Assembly: GCA_012838665.1 (NCBI GenBank)
Contig: DUOX01000016.1
Coordinates: forward strand, 1-64,000
Reading direction: 5' to 3'
Source of the DNA: Clostridiales bacterium
GTDB taxonomy: Bacteria > Bacillota > Clostridia > Oscillospirales > Oscillospiraceae
Length of the DNA stretch: 64,000 nucleotides
The notes beneath the pieces are model-generated. The model was given only the letters and a program-made list of their open reading frames with translations, was not told where the DNA came from and did no database searches. Below are positions 9,567-18,269 of the stretch, piece by piece (positions within the stretch are counted from its first letter, which is position 1; the number at the start of each line of letters is the position of its first letter). Both the position numbers and the translations under genes were made by a program.

Positions 9567-10709
9567 ATGAAAAGAACTATTGCCTTTTTGTTATTTGCGG
9601 CGCTCCTCTGCAGTCCTGTCCTTGCCATAGAGACACTGCAGGAAGATGCTATCACCATACCTGTTCCTTCGGCAGTCCTCATGGAGAAGAGTACCGGAGA
9701 GCTTATCTACGCTAAAAAACCTCACGAGAAGCTCTCACCCGCAAGCATAACAAAGATAATGACCCTGCTTTTGGTGGTCGAGGAAATTGAAAACGGGAAC
9801 CTGTCCCTTAACGACACGGTGACTGCCAGCGCCTATGCCGCCGGTATGGGTGGAAGCCAAATATGGCTGGAAGAGGGAGAGCAGATGTCAGTGGAAGACA
9901 TGCTCAAATGCGTTGCAATATCCTCCGCCAATGACTGCTCCGTGGCCCTGGCCGAACATATCTGCGGCTCCGAAGAAGCCTTCGTGGCCAGGATGAACCA
10001 GAGAGCGGCGGAGCTTGGCATGAAGAACACTCACTTTACAAACTGCACGGGGCTTCTCGACAACTCCTCCCACTACACCAGCGCATATGACGTTGCCCTT
10101 ATGTCACGGGAGCTTATACGCCACGATATTATAAAAAAATACACCACCATCTGGATGGACACCGTCAGAAACGGTGAATTCGGACTAACCAACACCAACA
10201 GGCTCGTCCGTTTTTATGAGGGGACTACGGGACTGAAAACCGGCTTTACCTCCAAGGCCATGCATTGTCTTGCCGCCACTGCCGAGAGGGACGGAGTGGA
10301 GTATATTGCCGTAGTCATGCACGGCGCCACATCAACGGACCGCTTTGAGAGTGCCAAGACACTGCTAAATTACGCCTTTGCCAACTATGCCTTGGCCTCC
10401 CTGCGGGCGCCGGAGGCCCTGCCGCCTGTTTATGTGGAGCTGGGCCAGGTAAACTCCGTACAGCCGGTATATGACGGAAAGGAAGCGGCGCTGGTCAAAA
10501 AGACCGAGCTTTCAAATCTGGAATACTCCATGGAGCTGTGTGAAAGCGTCAGAGCTCCGGTGACAAAAGGTCAGAGTCTGGGCACCCTCACTGTCACCAT
10601 GGGCGGAAAACCCCTGGCGGAGGTCCCCATAGTTGCCGGCGATGACGTGGAAAAACTCAGCCGCTGGCAGATATTCAGGGGTTTGCTGGACATGATGTCC
10701 GGAGAGTGA
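9567..10709 (+). CDS. dacF: D-alanyl-D-alanine carboxypeptidase, DacF/PBP5-type (S11)
   Basis: 380 residues with a cleavable signal peptide (MKRTIAFLLFAALLCSPVLA). All three penicillin-binding motifs are present: SITK (Ser60, Lys63), SAN (120-122) and KTG (224-226). A PBP5 C-terminal domain and a tail follow. It removes the terminal D-Ala of peptidoglycan pentapeptides outside the membrane. Spore formers carry several paralogues; DacF-type enzymes act during sporulation, but the sequence alone does not decide DacA versus DacF. ATG at 9567 follows TCGGAGG. Confidence 0.92.
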   Translation: MKRTIAFLLFAALLCSPVLAIETLQEDAITIPVPSAVLMEKSTGELIYAKKPHEKLSPASITKIMTLLLVVEEIENGNLSLNDTVTASAYAAGMGGSQIWLEEGEQMSVEDMLKCVAISSANDCSVALAEHICGSEEAFVARMNQRAAELGMKNTHFTNCTGLLDNSSHYTSAYDVALMSRELIRHDIIKKYTTIWMDTVRNGEFGLTNTNRLVRFYEGTTGLKTGFTSKAMHCLAATAERDGVEYIAVVMHGATSTDRFESAKTLLNYAFANYALASLRAPEALPPVYVELGQVNSVQPVYDGKEAALVKKTELSNLEYSMELCESVRAPVTKGQSLGTLTVTMGGKPLAEVPIVAGDDVEKLSRWQIFRGLLDMMSGE

Positions 10710-10892
10710 CGTTAAAATTGCAGCCGGCCTGCATTCACTACTGCCTCAATAGCAAACTGGGCCGTATCCCCCATTTTCCTTCCAAAATAGCCGCTTTTCG
10801 ACACCCTTTTTCCCCACTTTTCAAATATTTTTGTTGTAAAACCTGTAATAATGGTGTAAAATAAGCTGACTACTAATTCGGAGGGAAATGTA

Positions 10893-12176
10893 ATGGTTAA
10901 GGTCGATTTGTCAGGAGCCCAGGATTTTTTTGATCAATCCGGGCCTGACTTCGCCGCAGCGGCCTCCGCCCATAGAACTCTTTGCGACGGTACTGGCGCG
11001 GGAAGCGAGTTTACCGGCTGGCTGGAGCTTCCCCACAGGATAAAAGATGGCGAACTGAAATCCATACTTTCCGCCTCTGAAAAGATACGCAACCATTCCC
11101 AGGCCCTGGTGGTTATCGGAATCGGCGGCTCCTATCTGGGCGCAAGGGCGGCGGTGGAGCTTTTGTCCTCGCCGAATTACAACCTGAAGGACAAGGACAC
11201 TCCCGACATCTTTTTTGTAGGCAACGGCCTGTCTCCCGACGCCCTTGCGGAAACCGTCCGTCTTATAGGTGACCGCGATTTTTCCATCAACCTTATTTCC
11301 AAGTCCGGAACCACTTTGGAACCTGCCCTGGCCTTCCGTGTTTTTAAAGAACTTATTATAAAGAAATACGGGGTTTCCGGGGCAAGGAAAAGGATATTTG
11401 CCACCACCGACAAGAGCAGGGGCGTCCTTAAAAAGATAGCCGATGCCGAGGGCTATGAGACTTTTGAAATCCCGGATGACGTGGGGGGCCGATACAGCGT
11501 CCTGTCCGCCGTGGGGCTCCTGCCCATGGCGGTTGCCGGCATTGACATCCTCAAGGTAGTTCATTCCGCAATTGAGGAGTTTCACAGCCTGGACTTGCGC
11601 TCGCCCGAAAATCCCGCATGGCAGTACGCCGCCACCCGGCAGCATCTGTACCGCCAGGGTAAGGACATAGAGATACTCACATACTACGACCCCTCTTTCC
11701 GCTTTATGGCTGAATGGTGGAAACAGCTTTTCGGTGAAAGCGAGGGCAAAAACGGCATTGGCATATTCCCCGCCTCCACGGAATTCACCGCCGACCTCCA
11801 TTCCATGGGCCAGTATATCCAGGACGGCCCCCGCCGGATTATGGAGACTGTGGTGAGCTTCCAGGAATTCAACACACAATTTAAAATCCCCTTTGAGATG
11901 GGCAACGCCGACGGGCTCAATTATCTGGCAGGCCGTGATTTCGGCGCGGTATGCCGCACTGTCTCTCAGGCGGTAAAAGCCGCCCATATTGCCGGCGGCG
12001 TACCCAATATAACCGTGGAGGTCCCCTCCAAAAATGAGGAGGGCTTTGCTGCGCTGGTTTGTTTCTTTGAGCTGGCCTGCGCCATCTCCGGCTATATTTC
12101 CGGCGTAAATCCCTTTGACCAACCCGGAGTGGAAGCCTATAAGAGCAATATGTTCCAGCTGCTGGGCAGGCCGTAG
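10893..12176 (+). CDS. pgi: Glucose-6-phosphate isomerase
   Basis: 427 residues, the short bacterial Pgi form. It shows IGIGGSYLGARA, the phosphate-binding SKSGTTLEPA, DVGGRYSVLSAVGLLP, and catalytic-region ESEGKNGIGIFP and GQYIQDGPRRIMETV. It interconverts glucose-6-phosphate and fructose-6-phosphate. GGAGGG precedes the ATG. It is a single-gene unit between dacF and the P-loop gene. Confidence 0.95.
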   Translation: MVKVDLSGAQDFFDQSGPDFAAAASAHRTLCDGTGAGSEFTGWLELPHRIKDGELKSILSASEKIRNHSQALVVIGIGGSYLGARAAVELLSSPNYNLKDKDTPDIFFVGNGLSPDALAETVRLIGDRDFSINLISKSGTTLEPALAFRVFKELIIKKYGVSGARKRIFATTDKSRGVLKKIADAEGYETFEIPDDVGGRYSVLSAVGLLPMAVAGIDILKVVHSAIEEFHSLDLRSPENPAWQYAATRQHLYRQGKDIEILTYYDPSFRFMAEWWKQLFGESEGKNGIGIFPASTEFTADLHSMGQYIQDGPRRIMETVVSFQEFNTQFKIPFEMGNADGLNYLAGRDFGAVCRTVSQAVKAAHIAGGVPNITVEVPSKNEEGFAALVCFFELACAISGYISGVNPFDQPGVEAYKSNMFQLLGRP

Positions 12177-12292
12177 AATCGCACATGACCTGCCCAAACA
12201 AAAAATATAATTTATAACATGTGTTGAAGTATAAATGAATTGATGATATGATGTAATGCACAGGCACCGCTTCATATCATTACATAAGGAGT

Positions 12293-12712
12293 GTGATTAA
12301 ATTGGTCAAGGTCATTATGGGCCTGAAAGGCTCCGGAAAAACCAAGACTCTGGTGGAATTAATCAAGCAGGCAGTGGAAGAAGAACATGGCGATATCGTC
12401 TGTATTGAAAAAAACAAAAATCTAACTTTTGACATACCGTATACCGTCCGGCTTATCCATGCCAGCGATTATAATATCTCGACACATGAACTTTTTAAGG
12501 GATTCATATGTGGCCTGCACGCAGGCAACTACGATATAACCCACATATTTATTGACAATTTCTACAAGATGCTGGATGACACGTCCAGCGAGAAAGTGGC
12601 CGATTTATTGGATTGGCTGTCCAAATTCGGGAAAAAGGAAAATGTGAAATTTACTATCAGCGCCACCGCTGATCCCAACAAGGTAGACGACAGAATTAAA
12701 AAATATTTTTAA
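12293..12712 (+). CDS. Small P-loop NTPase of unknown function
   Basis: About 139 residues. A Walker A motif GLKGSGKT begins near residue 11, and a Walker B-like ITHIFIDNFYKML occurs near residue 86. No sensor, lid or partner domain is recognised, and no membrane segment. It is encoded convergently to rplL and alone. The listed start is GTG at 12293, only two bases from AAGGAG; TTG at 12302 has better spacing and still precedes the P-loop. It looks like a single-domain AAA-type or kinase-like fold; function is not known. Confidence 0.7.
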   Translation: MIKLVKVIMGLKGSGKTKTLVELIKQAVEEEHGDIVCIEKNKNLTFDIPYTVRLIHASDYNISTHELFKGFICGLHAGNYDITHIFIDNFYKMLDDTSSEKVADLLDWLSKFGKKENVKFTISATADPNKVDDRIKKYF

Positions 12713-12723
12713 TTATAAAATAA

Positions 12724-12750
12724 GCGGGAACAATCGGAGACTGTTCCCGC
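12724..12750. terminator. Bidirectional terminator between the P-loop gene and rplL
   Basis: A perfect 9-bp stem GCGGGAACA/TGTTCCCGC with a 9-base loop in a convergent gap. The minus-strand side is followed by a T-rich tract. Confidence 0.75.
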
Positions 12751-12767
12751 TATCTGATTTGTTATCC

Positions 12768-13145
12768 TTACTTGAGCTCCACTGTGGCGCCGACGGCCTC
12801 CAGCTTTGACTTGACTTCTTCGGCCTCTTCCTTGGAAACCTGTTCCTTGACCTTGGCGGGCACGCCCTCAACCAGGGCCTTGGCCTCAGCCAGTCCAAGA
12901 CCGGTGATGCCGCGGATTTCCTTAATAACCTTAATCTTCTCGGAACCGAAGCTGGTCATGACGACGTCAAACTCGGTCTTCTCCTCAGCTGCGGGAGCTG
13001 CGGCTGCGCCGGCTACGGGAGCCGCGGCAACCGCGGCAGCGGATACTCCGAATTCATCCTCAAGTGCGTGAACCAGCTCAGCCAGCTCAAGAACTGTAAG
13101 GGCCTTTACTTCTTCAATTAAAGCGGTAACTTTTTCGCTAGCCAT
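12768..13145 (-). CDS. rplL: 50S ribosomal protein L7/L12
   Basis: 125 residues: the N-terminal dimerisation domain, the Ala/Pro hinge ([21 protein letters not shown]) and the C-terminal factor-binding domain ([24 protein letters not shown]). It forms the ribosomal stalk with L10 and recruits GTPase factors. The ATG is preceded by CAGGAGG. It lies 37 bases after rplJ in the same operon. rpoB does not follow; a terminator does. Confidence 0.97.
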   Translation of the reverse strand: MASEKVTALIEEVKALTVLELAELVHALEDEFGVSAAAVAAAPVAGAAAAPAAEEKTEFDVVMTSFGSEKIKVIKEIRGITGLGLAEAKALVEGVPAKVKEQVSKEEAEEVKSKLEAVGATVELK

Positions 13146-13182
13146 TATTATTTCCTCCTGTTAATCTGATTTTACGCCCGTA

Positions 13183-13716
13183 TTATTCGGCGGCGGCTTC
13201 GGGCTGTGCATCTAATGTGCCGCCCTTCTGCTCAAGAATCTGGCCAAGAACCACGGCCAGGCTTGTGATGGGTGCAAGCAGGGTACCAAGGGTTTTAGCA
13301 TAGAGGGCTTCCCTTCCGGGCAGCGCAGCTATTTCATTGATTTCATCCGTGGTGAGGATGCGTCCGTCCATAAACCCCGCTTTGATGGTAAACTTGCCGT
13401 TCATCTTTTTGGAAAACTCGCTGATGATACGGATGGGTGCGATGGGGTCGTCTGTAGTGGTGGCAAGGGATGTGGTCCCCTTCAGTATGGATTCAAGCTC
13501 CTGAAATCCCACCTGCTGTACTGCAAAGCGAGTCAGGGTATTCTTGACTACGGAATAATCAACATTGCTCTTACGCAGCTCATTTCTAAGCTCCGTATCC
13601 TGTGCAACGTTGATGCCCTTATAGTCCACAAAGACGCCTGAGCTGGCATTGCGCATGCGCTCTGCAAGAGCGCTGACCACAGCCTGCTTTTCGCTGAGAA
13701 CCTTCGCGTTTGGCAT
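13183..13716 (-). CDS. rplJ: 50S ribosomal protein L10
   Basis: 177 residues with the L10 fold: VDYKGINVAQDTELRNELRKSNVDYSVVKNTLTRFA, then a C-terminal helix for L7/L12 dimers. ATG at 13716 sits 8 bases after GGAGG; a GTG three codons upstream overlaps the ribosome-binding site and is less likely. L10 also represses its own operon by binding the leader RNA, and that leader is present just upstream. The usual neighbours rplK-rplA are not in the window. Confidence 0.96.
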   Translation of the reverse strand: MPNAKVLSEKQAVVSALAERMRNASSGVFVDYKGINVAQDTELRNELRKSNVDYSVVKNTLTRFAVQQVGFQELESILKGTTSLATTTDDPIAPIRIISEFSKKMNGKFTIKAGFMDGRILTTDEINEIAALPGREALYAKTLGTLLAPITSLAVVLGQILEQKGGTLDAQPEAAAE

Positions 13717-13747
13717 TCCTTTCACCTCCGTGGGTAATTGATTGCGC

Positions 13748-13860
13748 CCAAAATAAAAACCCCGCGCGCAAACACACGGGGACAGTAAGCAGCTAAAAAT
13801 CTAGGTGCTGTCCTCGGCAGGACTTCCGCTTTCGCAGCCTGCTGTCTTTGGAGCGCTATG
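13748..13860 (-). ncRNA. L10 leader (ribosomal autoregulatory RNA)
   Basis: The minus-strand transcript contains CCAAAGACAGCAGG, then CCTGCCGAGGACAGCACC, the hallmark paired elements of the Firmicutes L10 leader. A GC-rich hairpin (CCCCGTGTG...CGCGCGGGG) followed by TTTTTATTTT just before rplJ looks like an attenuator. The L10-L7/L12 complex is known to bind such leaders and repress the operon. Confidence 0.9.
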
Positions 13861-13862
13861 AA

Positions 13863-13891
13863 ATATTATCAGAGTATCCTTCTTCTGTCAA
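13863..13891 (-). promoter_or_regulatory. Sigma-A promoter of rplJL
   Basis: A perfect TTGACA (13891-13886), 17 bases and TAATAT (13868-13863) on the minus strand, directly upstream of the L10 leader. Confidence 0.85.
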
Positions 13892-14092
13892 GGGATTTTC
13901 GATTTATTTTTGTATTTTTGTAAGACACTATGTCAAATGACAGTAAATTATTGAAGCATTACGAGCAAATGATATAATAAGCTCAAGGATTATTATGCTT
14001 TCCCGATATATTATAATCCCTGCGCAACCAAAGGTCTTGCCCTTTTTCATAACCGCGAATAAACCCGGCTAAAATAAGAAGGAGCGATAAGA

Positions 14093-16048
14093 ATGAATAA
14101 AAAGTATCCTCACATCTTTAGCCCCATAACCATTGGCAAGGGAAAAATGGTATTTAAAAACCGTATTTGGACAGCCCCTACGGGTACGCACCTACTATCC
14201 GCCGGAGAACCCTATCCCACTGAGGCGGTTATTGCCCATTATCGGGAGAAAGCCCGGGGCGGGGCCGCCTGCATAACATTTTCCTGTCAGAATATCGACA
14301 GGCTTGATTTGGACAACCCCATGCACAGCGATCCCAACATCTACGACGAGCGCTACCACAATTATTGGTACAGGCTCACCAGCGCCGTGCATTTCTTCGA
14401 CGCCCGCATATCCCTGGAACTTTTGGCCTTCACCCGTCATGCTCTCGACGAAAACGGCAACCGCATTATGTATTCCGTCAATGGAGAGACGGACCCGGAA
14501 ACCGGCGAATACCTGCCTATGATTCCGGGGGAAGAGTTGGAGCGCATGGCGGATGATTACGCCGAAGCTGCCGCCCATGCGGTTAAGGTCGGCTTTGACA
14601 TGATAATGCTGCATTTCGGACACGGGGTATTTCCCAGCCAGTTCCTGTCCCCCAGGTACAACACACGAACCGATGAATTTGGAGGTAGCGCGGAAAGCAG
14701 GGCCCGGTTCCCCATTATGATTATTGACAAAATTCGCGAAAGAATCGGCTCCTTCGTTCCCATCGAAGTCCGTGTCAGCGGCTCCGAGTTGGTGGAGGGC
14801 GGCGGGGAAATCGAGGACTGCATAAAGTTTCTCCGCATGATTGAGGATAAGATTGACATTGCGCACATCTCCTGCGGAACCGTTATGGAAGACATCACCC
14901 AGACCCGCATGCATCCCGTTGAGTTTTACAAGCCCGGATGCAACGTGGAATTTGCGGAAGCCGTTAAAAAAGCAGGCATCCCCATCCCCGTCCTTACCCT
15001 GGGCGCTTTCCAGACACCTGACCTCATCGAGGAAACCCTGGCCTCCGGCAAGGCGGACATTGTTGCCATGGCGAGAGGCGCCATAGCCGATGCCAACTGC
15101 GTAAGGAAGGCCCTGGAAGGCCGCGAGGAAGAGATTATTCCCTGCATCAAGTGTTTCTACTGCCTGGCCTATGATACTGAGCTGGAGTTCGCATGCAGCG
15201 TCAACCCCACCGTGGGCAGGGAATACATACTTGACAAGTTCATCCTCGCCGCGACAACGCCCAGGAAAGTGGCCGTCATCGGCGGCGGGCCCGCCGGCAT
15301 GGCCGGAGCCATATATGCGGCCCGGCGTGGTCATGACGTCACCATTTACGAGAAAAAGGACAGGCTGGGCGGCAAGATTGTGTTCGCCGAGCACGTTGAC
15401 TTTAAATACGATCTGCGCGATTTCCTTAAATACCAGTTGAATATGGTTGAAAAACTGGGCGTCAGAATCAGGCTCGGCGTGGAGGCCACTCCCGAAATGA
15501 TAAGGGCGGAGGCTCCGGATGTGGTGTTCGCCGCCGTAGGCAGCGACCCCATCATACTCCCCATCCCCGGCTCCGGAGGCCCCAATGTGGTCACCGCCGA
15601 GGAGTGCTTCGGAAATCTTAACAAGCTGGGACAAAGGATTGTCGTCATCGGCGGCGGCGAGGTGGGCTGCGAGACCGCCCTGTATCTTGCCATGGAGGGC
15701 GGAAAGGATGTCTCTGTCCTTGAGATGAGAAGTGAACTGGCCCCCGACTCCTGCTATGCCCCCTATCTGGCCATCAACGACCTTGTTCCAAAGCATTGCA
15801 AGGTTTACTTGAACTCAAAATGCAGCAGCATAACTGAATCTTCCGTGGGCTATTTTGATACGGAGGGCAAGGAGCACTTCATTGAAGCGGATACGGTGGT
15901 GTTCAGCGCCGGCATGCGCGCCAGAGCCGATTTGGCTGAATCCTTCAGATACTGCGCTCCCGTCTTCTTCAGATTGGGGGACTGTAAAGTGGCAAAAAAT
16001 ATCCGCATATGCACCCGCACCGCCTTCGATGCTGCCAGTCAGATATAA
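14093..16048 (+). CDS. Old Yellow Enzyme-type NADH:flavin oxidoreductase (2,4-dienoyl-CoA reductase/BaiCD-like)
   Basis: 651 residues. The N-terminal FMN TIM-barrel (1-340) begins FSPITIGKGKMVFKNRIWTAPTGTH. A [4Fe-4S] cluster motif follows (Cys351, Cys354, Cys357, Cys368 in CIKCFYC...FACSVNP). Then comes an FAD/NAD(P)-binding part with VIGGGPAGMAGA near 396 and VVIGGGEVGCE near 517. This is the layout of 2,4-dienoyl-CoA reductase, trimethylamine dehydrogenase and bile-acid BaiCD/BaiH enzymes, which reduce activated C=C bonds. The substrate cannot be read from sequence. It is monocistronic, ending in a terminator shared with the convergent ROK gene. Confidence 0.88.
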   Translation: MNKKYPHIFSPITIGKGKMVFKNRIWTAPTGTHLLSAGEPYPTEAVIAHYREKARGGAACITFSCQNIDRLDLDNPMHSDPNIYDERYHNYWYRLTSAVHFFDARISLELLAFTRHALDENGNRIMYSVNGETDPETGEYLPMIPGEELERMADDYAEAAAHAVKVGFDMIMLHFGHGVFPSQFLSPRYNTRTDEFGGSAESRARFPIMIIDKIRERIGSFVPIEVRVSGSELVEGGGEIEDCIKFLRMIEDKIDIAHISCGTVMEDITQTRMHPVEFYKPGCNVEFAEAVKKAGIPIPVLTLGAFQTPDLIEETLASGKADIVAMARGAIADANCVRKALEGREEEIIPCIKCFYCLAYDTELEFACSVNPTVGREYILDKFILAATTPRKVAVIGGGPAGMAGAIYAARRGHDVTIYEKKDRLGGKIVFAEHVDFKYDLRDFLKYQLNMVEKLGVRIRLGVEATPEMIRAEAPDVVFAAVGSDPIILPIPGSGGPNVVTAEECFGNLNKLGQRIVVIGGGEVGCETALYLAMEGGKDVSVLEMRSELAPDSCYAPYLAINDLVPKHCKVYLNSKCSSITESSVGYFDTEGKEHFIEADTVVFSAGMRARADLAESFRYCAPVFFRLGDCKVAKNIRICTRTAFDAASQI

Positions 16049-16066
16049 AACTGTTGTTCAATTTAA

Positions 16067-16108
16067 ACAGTGCTGACCTCGTCCCGTACCGGTCAGCACT
16101 GTTTTTTT
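16067..16108. terminator. Bidirectional terminator between the reductase and ROK genes
   Basis: A 12-bp perfect stem (ACAGTGCTGACC with GGTCAGCACTGT) and a T7 tract on the plus strand. Confidence 0.9.
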
Positions 16109-16120
16109 GCCATCCTCCGC

Positions 16121-17254
16121 TTATTTAAAGTTGTGCAAAAGGATTTTGATTGCCCCATATATCGCCAACTCCTCTGAATCTCCGGCCAGATACAGGCAAT
16201 AGGGGCTTCCGGTGGCATTGCACACCATAGTATTCAGTAACTCTATATCCTCCCCGCTAAGATATTTGGCAAGCTCGCCCCCTATATAAACCGGCATTTT
16301 AAAAATATTATATTGATTTGAGATAAGTATCGAAAGAAGGAAAATATATTCGTGCCAGAACATCTGCTTTTGCGGAGTATTTGACCTATCCTCAAGAAAG
16401 CCAGCAATGTCCTCTCCAAAAACCTCTTTAAAGACATCCGTTGAGCAATAGGCCTGGGCACAGCCGAACTTCCCGCACCTGCACTTTTTCCCCAAAGGCA
16501 CCAGAGTAATATGGCCAAGAGTCCCAAGTTCATTTTCCCAGGTTCGGAAAATTCTGCCACCCGCCATACAGACACTTTGAATGACATCCGAAATATGAAG
16601 ATAAATACAGTTTCCCTGGGGAGCCACGGTGCTTCCCAGCTCGAAGGCGGCGGATTCATAGAAATTATTTAAGTAAACAGGCGCCCCCAGCATTGTTTCC
16701 ATTTGATTAATATTAAAGTAGCTAAATTTTTCGCCATGCTGTCTGTCAATTATTAAATGCTCAATCGGGTCCACCTGGCAGGAAAGAATGACGTTGACTC
16801 CTATGGATTTCTTAAGTTCCAGTTCACAGCTGTCCATGCTTTTGGAGATGAGACTACATACTTCTTCCCAATATTCGCCGTTATTTTCATAAGGCAGGGA
16901 AAAAGAGGCTGAAAAAAGACTTCTGCCATGGACATCGCATATAAGAGTTTTAAAATAATCATCCCTAATCAGAACGGCAACGCATACATGGGTTTTGCTG
17001 CTCAGCAAATATTTTAACGGCGGTCTTCCGGTGGCCACATCTTTTTCCTGATAGTATTCCAGTATGCCGTCTTCTTCCATTTCCTGCAATATGCCGGCGA
17101 CAGTAGGCATGCTCAGGGACAGCCGCTGGGATATCTCGTTTTTTGTCAACCCATTATTCTCATATAAAAGTCTGTCCACTGCCTTGCAATTCTGCGCTCT
17201 TATGGCAGATGAATCATTAGGGGGGATATTCTTAAAGGGTCCCCCTGCGCCCAT
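16121..17254 (-). CDS. ROK family transcriptional regulator
   Basis: About 377 residues. A winged helix-turn-helix occupies about 22-70 (AVDRLLYENNGLTKNEISQRLSLSMPTVAGILQEM), followed by a ROK kinase-fold domain. The zinc-binding consensus CRCGKFGCAQAYCS is present near 255-268. The ATP-binding DxGGT-type motif is degenerate, so it is a regulator rather than a sugar kinase. ROK regulators typically sense sugars. The start codon is uncertain because no clear ribosome-binding site precedes ATG 17254. It is divergent from the GH3-like operon and convergent with the reductase gene, so either could be a target. Confidence 0.82.
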   Translation of the reverse strand: MGAGGPFKNIPPNDSSAIRAQNCKAVDRLLYENNGLTKNEISQRLSLSMPTVAGILQEMEEDGILEYYQEKDVATGRPPLKYLLSSKTHVCVAVLIRDDYFKTLICDVHGRSLFSASFSLPYENNGEYWEEVCSLISKSMDSCELELKKSIGVNVILSCQVDPIEHLIIDRQHGEKFSYFNINQMETMLGAPVYLNNFYESAAFELGSTVAPQGNCIYLHISDVIQSVCMAGGRIFRTWENELGTLGHITLVPLGKKCRCGKFGCAQAYCSTDVFKEVFGEDIAGFLEDRSNTPQKQMFWHEYIFLLSILISNQYNIFKMPVYIGGELAKYLSGEDIELLNTMVCNATGSPYCLYLAGDSEELAIYGAIKILLHNFK

Positions 17255-17605
17255 AAGCAGATTGTTGTCAGGGCACAGGACATGCTTATGGGGTTTTACA
17301 AAGCCAAAAGCATTGCGAATTGGATATTTGGTATTAATGGTCCCACCCCCTTTTTTGTAATTGCCTTACGATTAATTACCAATTATATTAATATAATATT
17401 AAAGTTTTGTAAAGCTGGTTTTATTAACCGGCTTGACAATTTAGATTTTTTTATAAAATTTAGCAAAATATTGATCTTACGAAAGAAGAATATCCAATAT
17501 TTTCATATTATTGCCGTAGTTTTATAAACATGTTTTCAAAAGCTTTTAAAAAACCCATTATTTTTGTCATTCCTGCAAAAAGGTTGGATAATTTGAACTT
17601 TTTTG

Positions 17606-17634
17606 TTGAAATAGTAAAATAAATATATTATACT
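17606..17634 (+). promoter_or_regulatory. Sigma-A promoter of the GH3-like operon
   Basis: TTGAAA (17606-17611), 17 bases, TATACT (17629-17634), with start expected near 17641, about 60 bases before the first ATG. Confidence 0.75.
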
Positions 17635-17643
17635 GTTATAGCA

Positions 17644-17659
17644 TGGAAAAATTTTTCCA
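17644..17659. promoter_or_regulatory. 16-bp perfect palindrome, candidate operator
   Basis: TGGAAAAATTTTTCCA is a perfect inverted repeat just downstream of the predicted transcription start. Its position suits repressor binding. It lacks a loop, so it is a better DNA operator than an RNA hairpin. The binding protein is unknown; the divergent ROK regulator is one candidate. Confidence 0.55.
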
Positions 17660-17701
17660 ATTTTCTATAATTTCACGAAGCGTTGGGTTAGGGAGCCTTA
17701 T

Positions 17702-18265
17702 ATGTTTTTTCTGGGGATACTCTCTTTTATATTATTCTTTCTCAGCGACCTCAACGACGTATTTTTTAGGAAAAATACCCTGAGGTTTTTATTTCCCCTT
17801 GGCGCCTTACTGCTCATCATATCCGTCGGCTTTCAGGCCTTTTCCCATGCAGCTGCGGCCAGTTTGCCTATTAAATTAATCTTTAACCTTTGTGCGCTCA
17901 TTTTTCTGGCGCTGACGGTCTATTCCCTGTTTTTTGCCATACCTGTGAACGACGCATATTTTAAACCTGGCCAAAAGCGCAGCGTATGTACTGTCGGCAT
18001 TTACGCCTTGTGCCGCCATCCGGGGGTGCTGTGGCTTTCGCTATTTTTCATATGCCTATCCGTTTCCACAGCTTTTTCCATATATAGCGCCATTGCATAC
18101 ATAGTCCTGAATGTTCTTCTTGCCCTTTTTGAGGATATTGTCGTATTTCCCCGACTTCTTGACGGTTACGGGGAGTACAGGGAAAAGGTTCCTTTCCTCA
18201 TTCCCAACGCTGACAGCATAATCTACTGCCTCAGATTCTTTAAAAATACAAAAAAGGGGATTTAG
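17702..18265 (+). CDS. PEMT/isoprenylcysteine methyltransferase-like integral membrane protein
   Basis: 187 residues with about five membrane segments. The C-terminal half has the family signature GIYALCRHPGVLW (99-111) and EDIVVFPRLLDGYGEYREKVPFLIPN (144-169), the RHPxxxG and E-x-Y regions that bind S-adenosylmethionine in ICMT/PEMT proteins. It probably methylates a lipid or hydrophobic substrate at the membrane, but activity is inference. It is the first gene of a three-gene operon, only 4 bases before the GH3-like gene. ATG follows TTAGGGAG. Confidence 0.72.
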   Translation: MFFLGILSFILFFLSDLNDVFFRKNTLRFLFPLGALLLIISVGFQAFSHAAAASLPIKLIFNLCALIFLALTVYSLFFAIPVNDAYFKPGQKRSVCTVGIYALCRHPGVLWLSLFFICLSVSTAFSIYSAIAYIVLNVLLALFEDIVVFPRLLDGYGEYREKVPFLIPNADSIIYCLRFFKNTKKGI

Positions 18266-18269
18266 CCGG

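Larger units (their letters stand above)
17255..17701. other. AT-rich divergent intergenic region (ROK / GH3-like operon)
   Basis: 447 bases, very AT-rich compared with neighbours, with no convincing coding frame. It holds the operon promoter at 17606-17634 and a palindrome at 17644-17659, listed separately. No clear promoter was seen for the ROK gene. Confidence 0.5.

Noticed and set aside
10911..12275. 454-residue minus-strand open frame
   Set aside because: Opposite strand of pgi; no motif and no ribosome-binding site.
14195..15796. 533-residue minus-strand open frame
   Set aside because: It lies wholly opposite the OYE-type reductase gene, which has all expected motifs; the frame is a codon-bias shadow.
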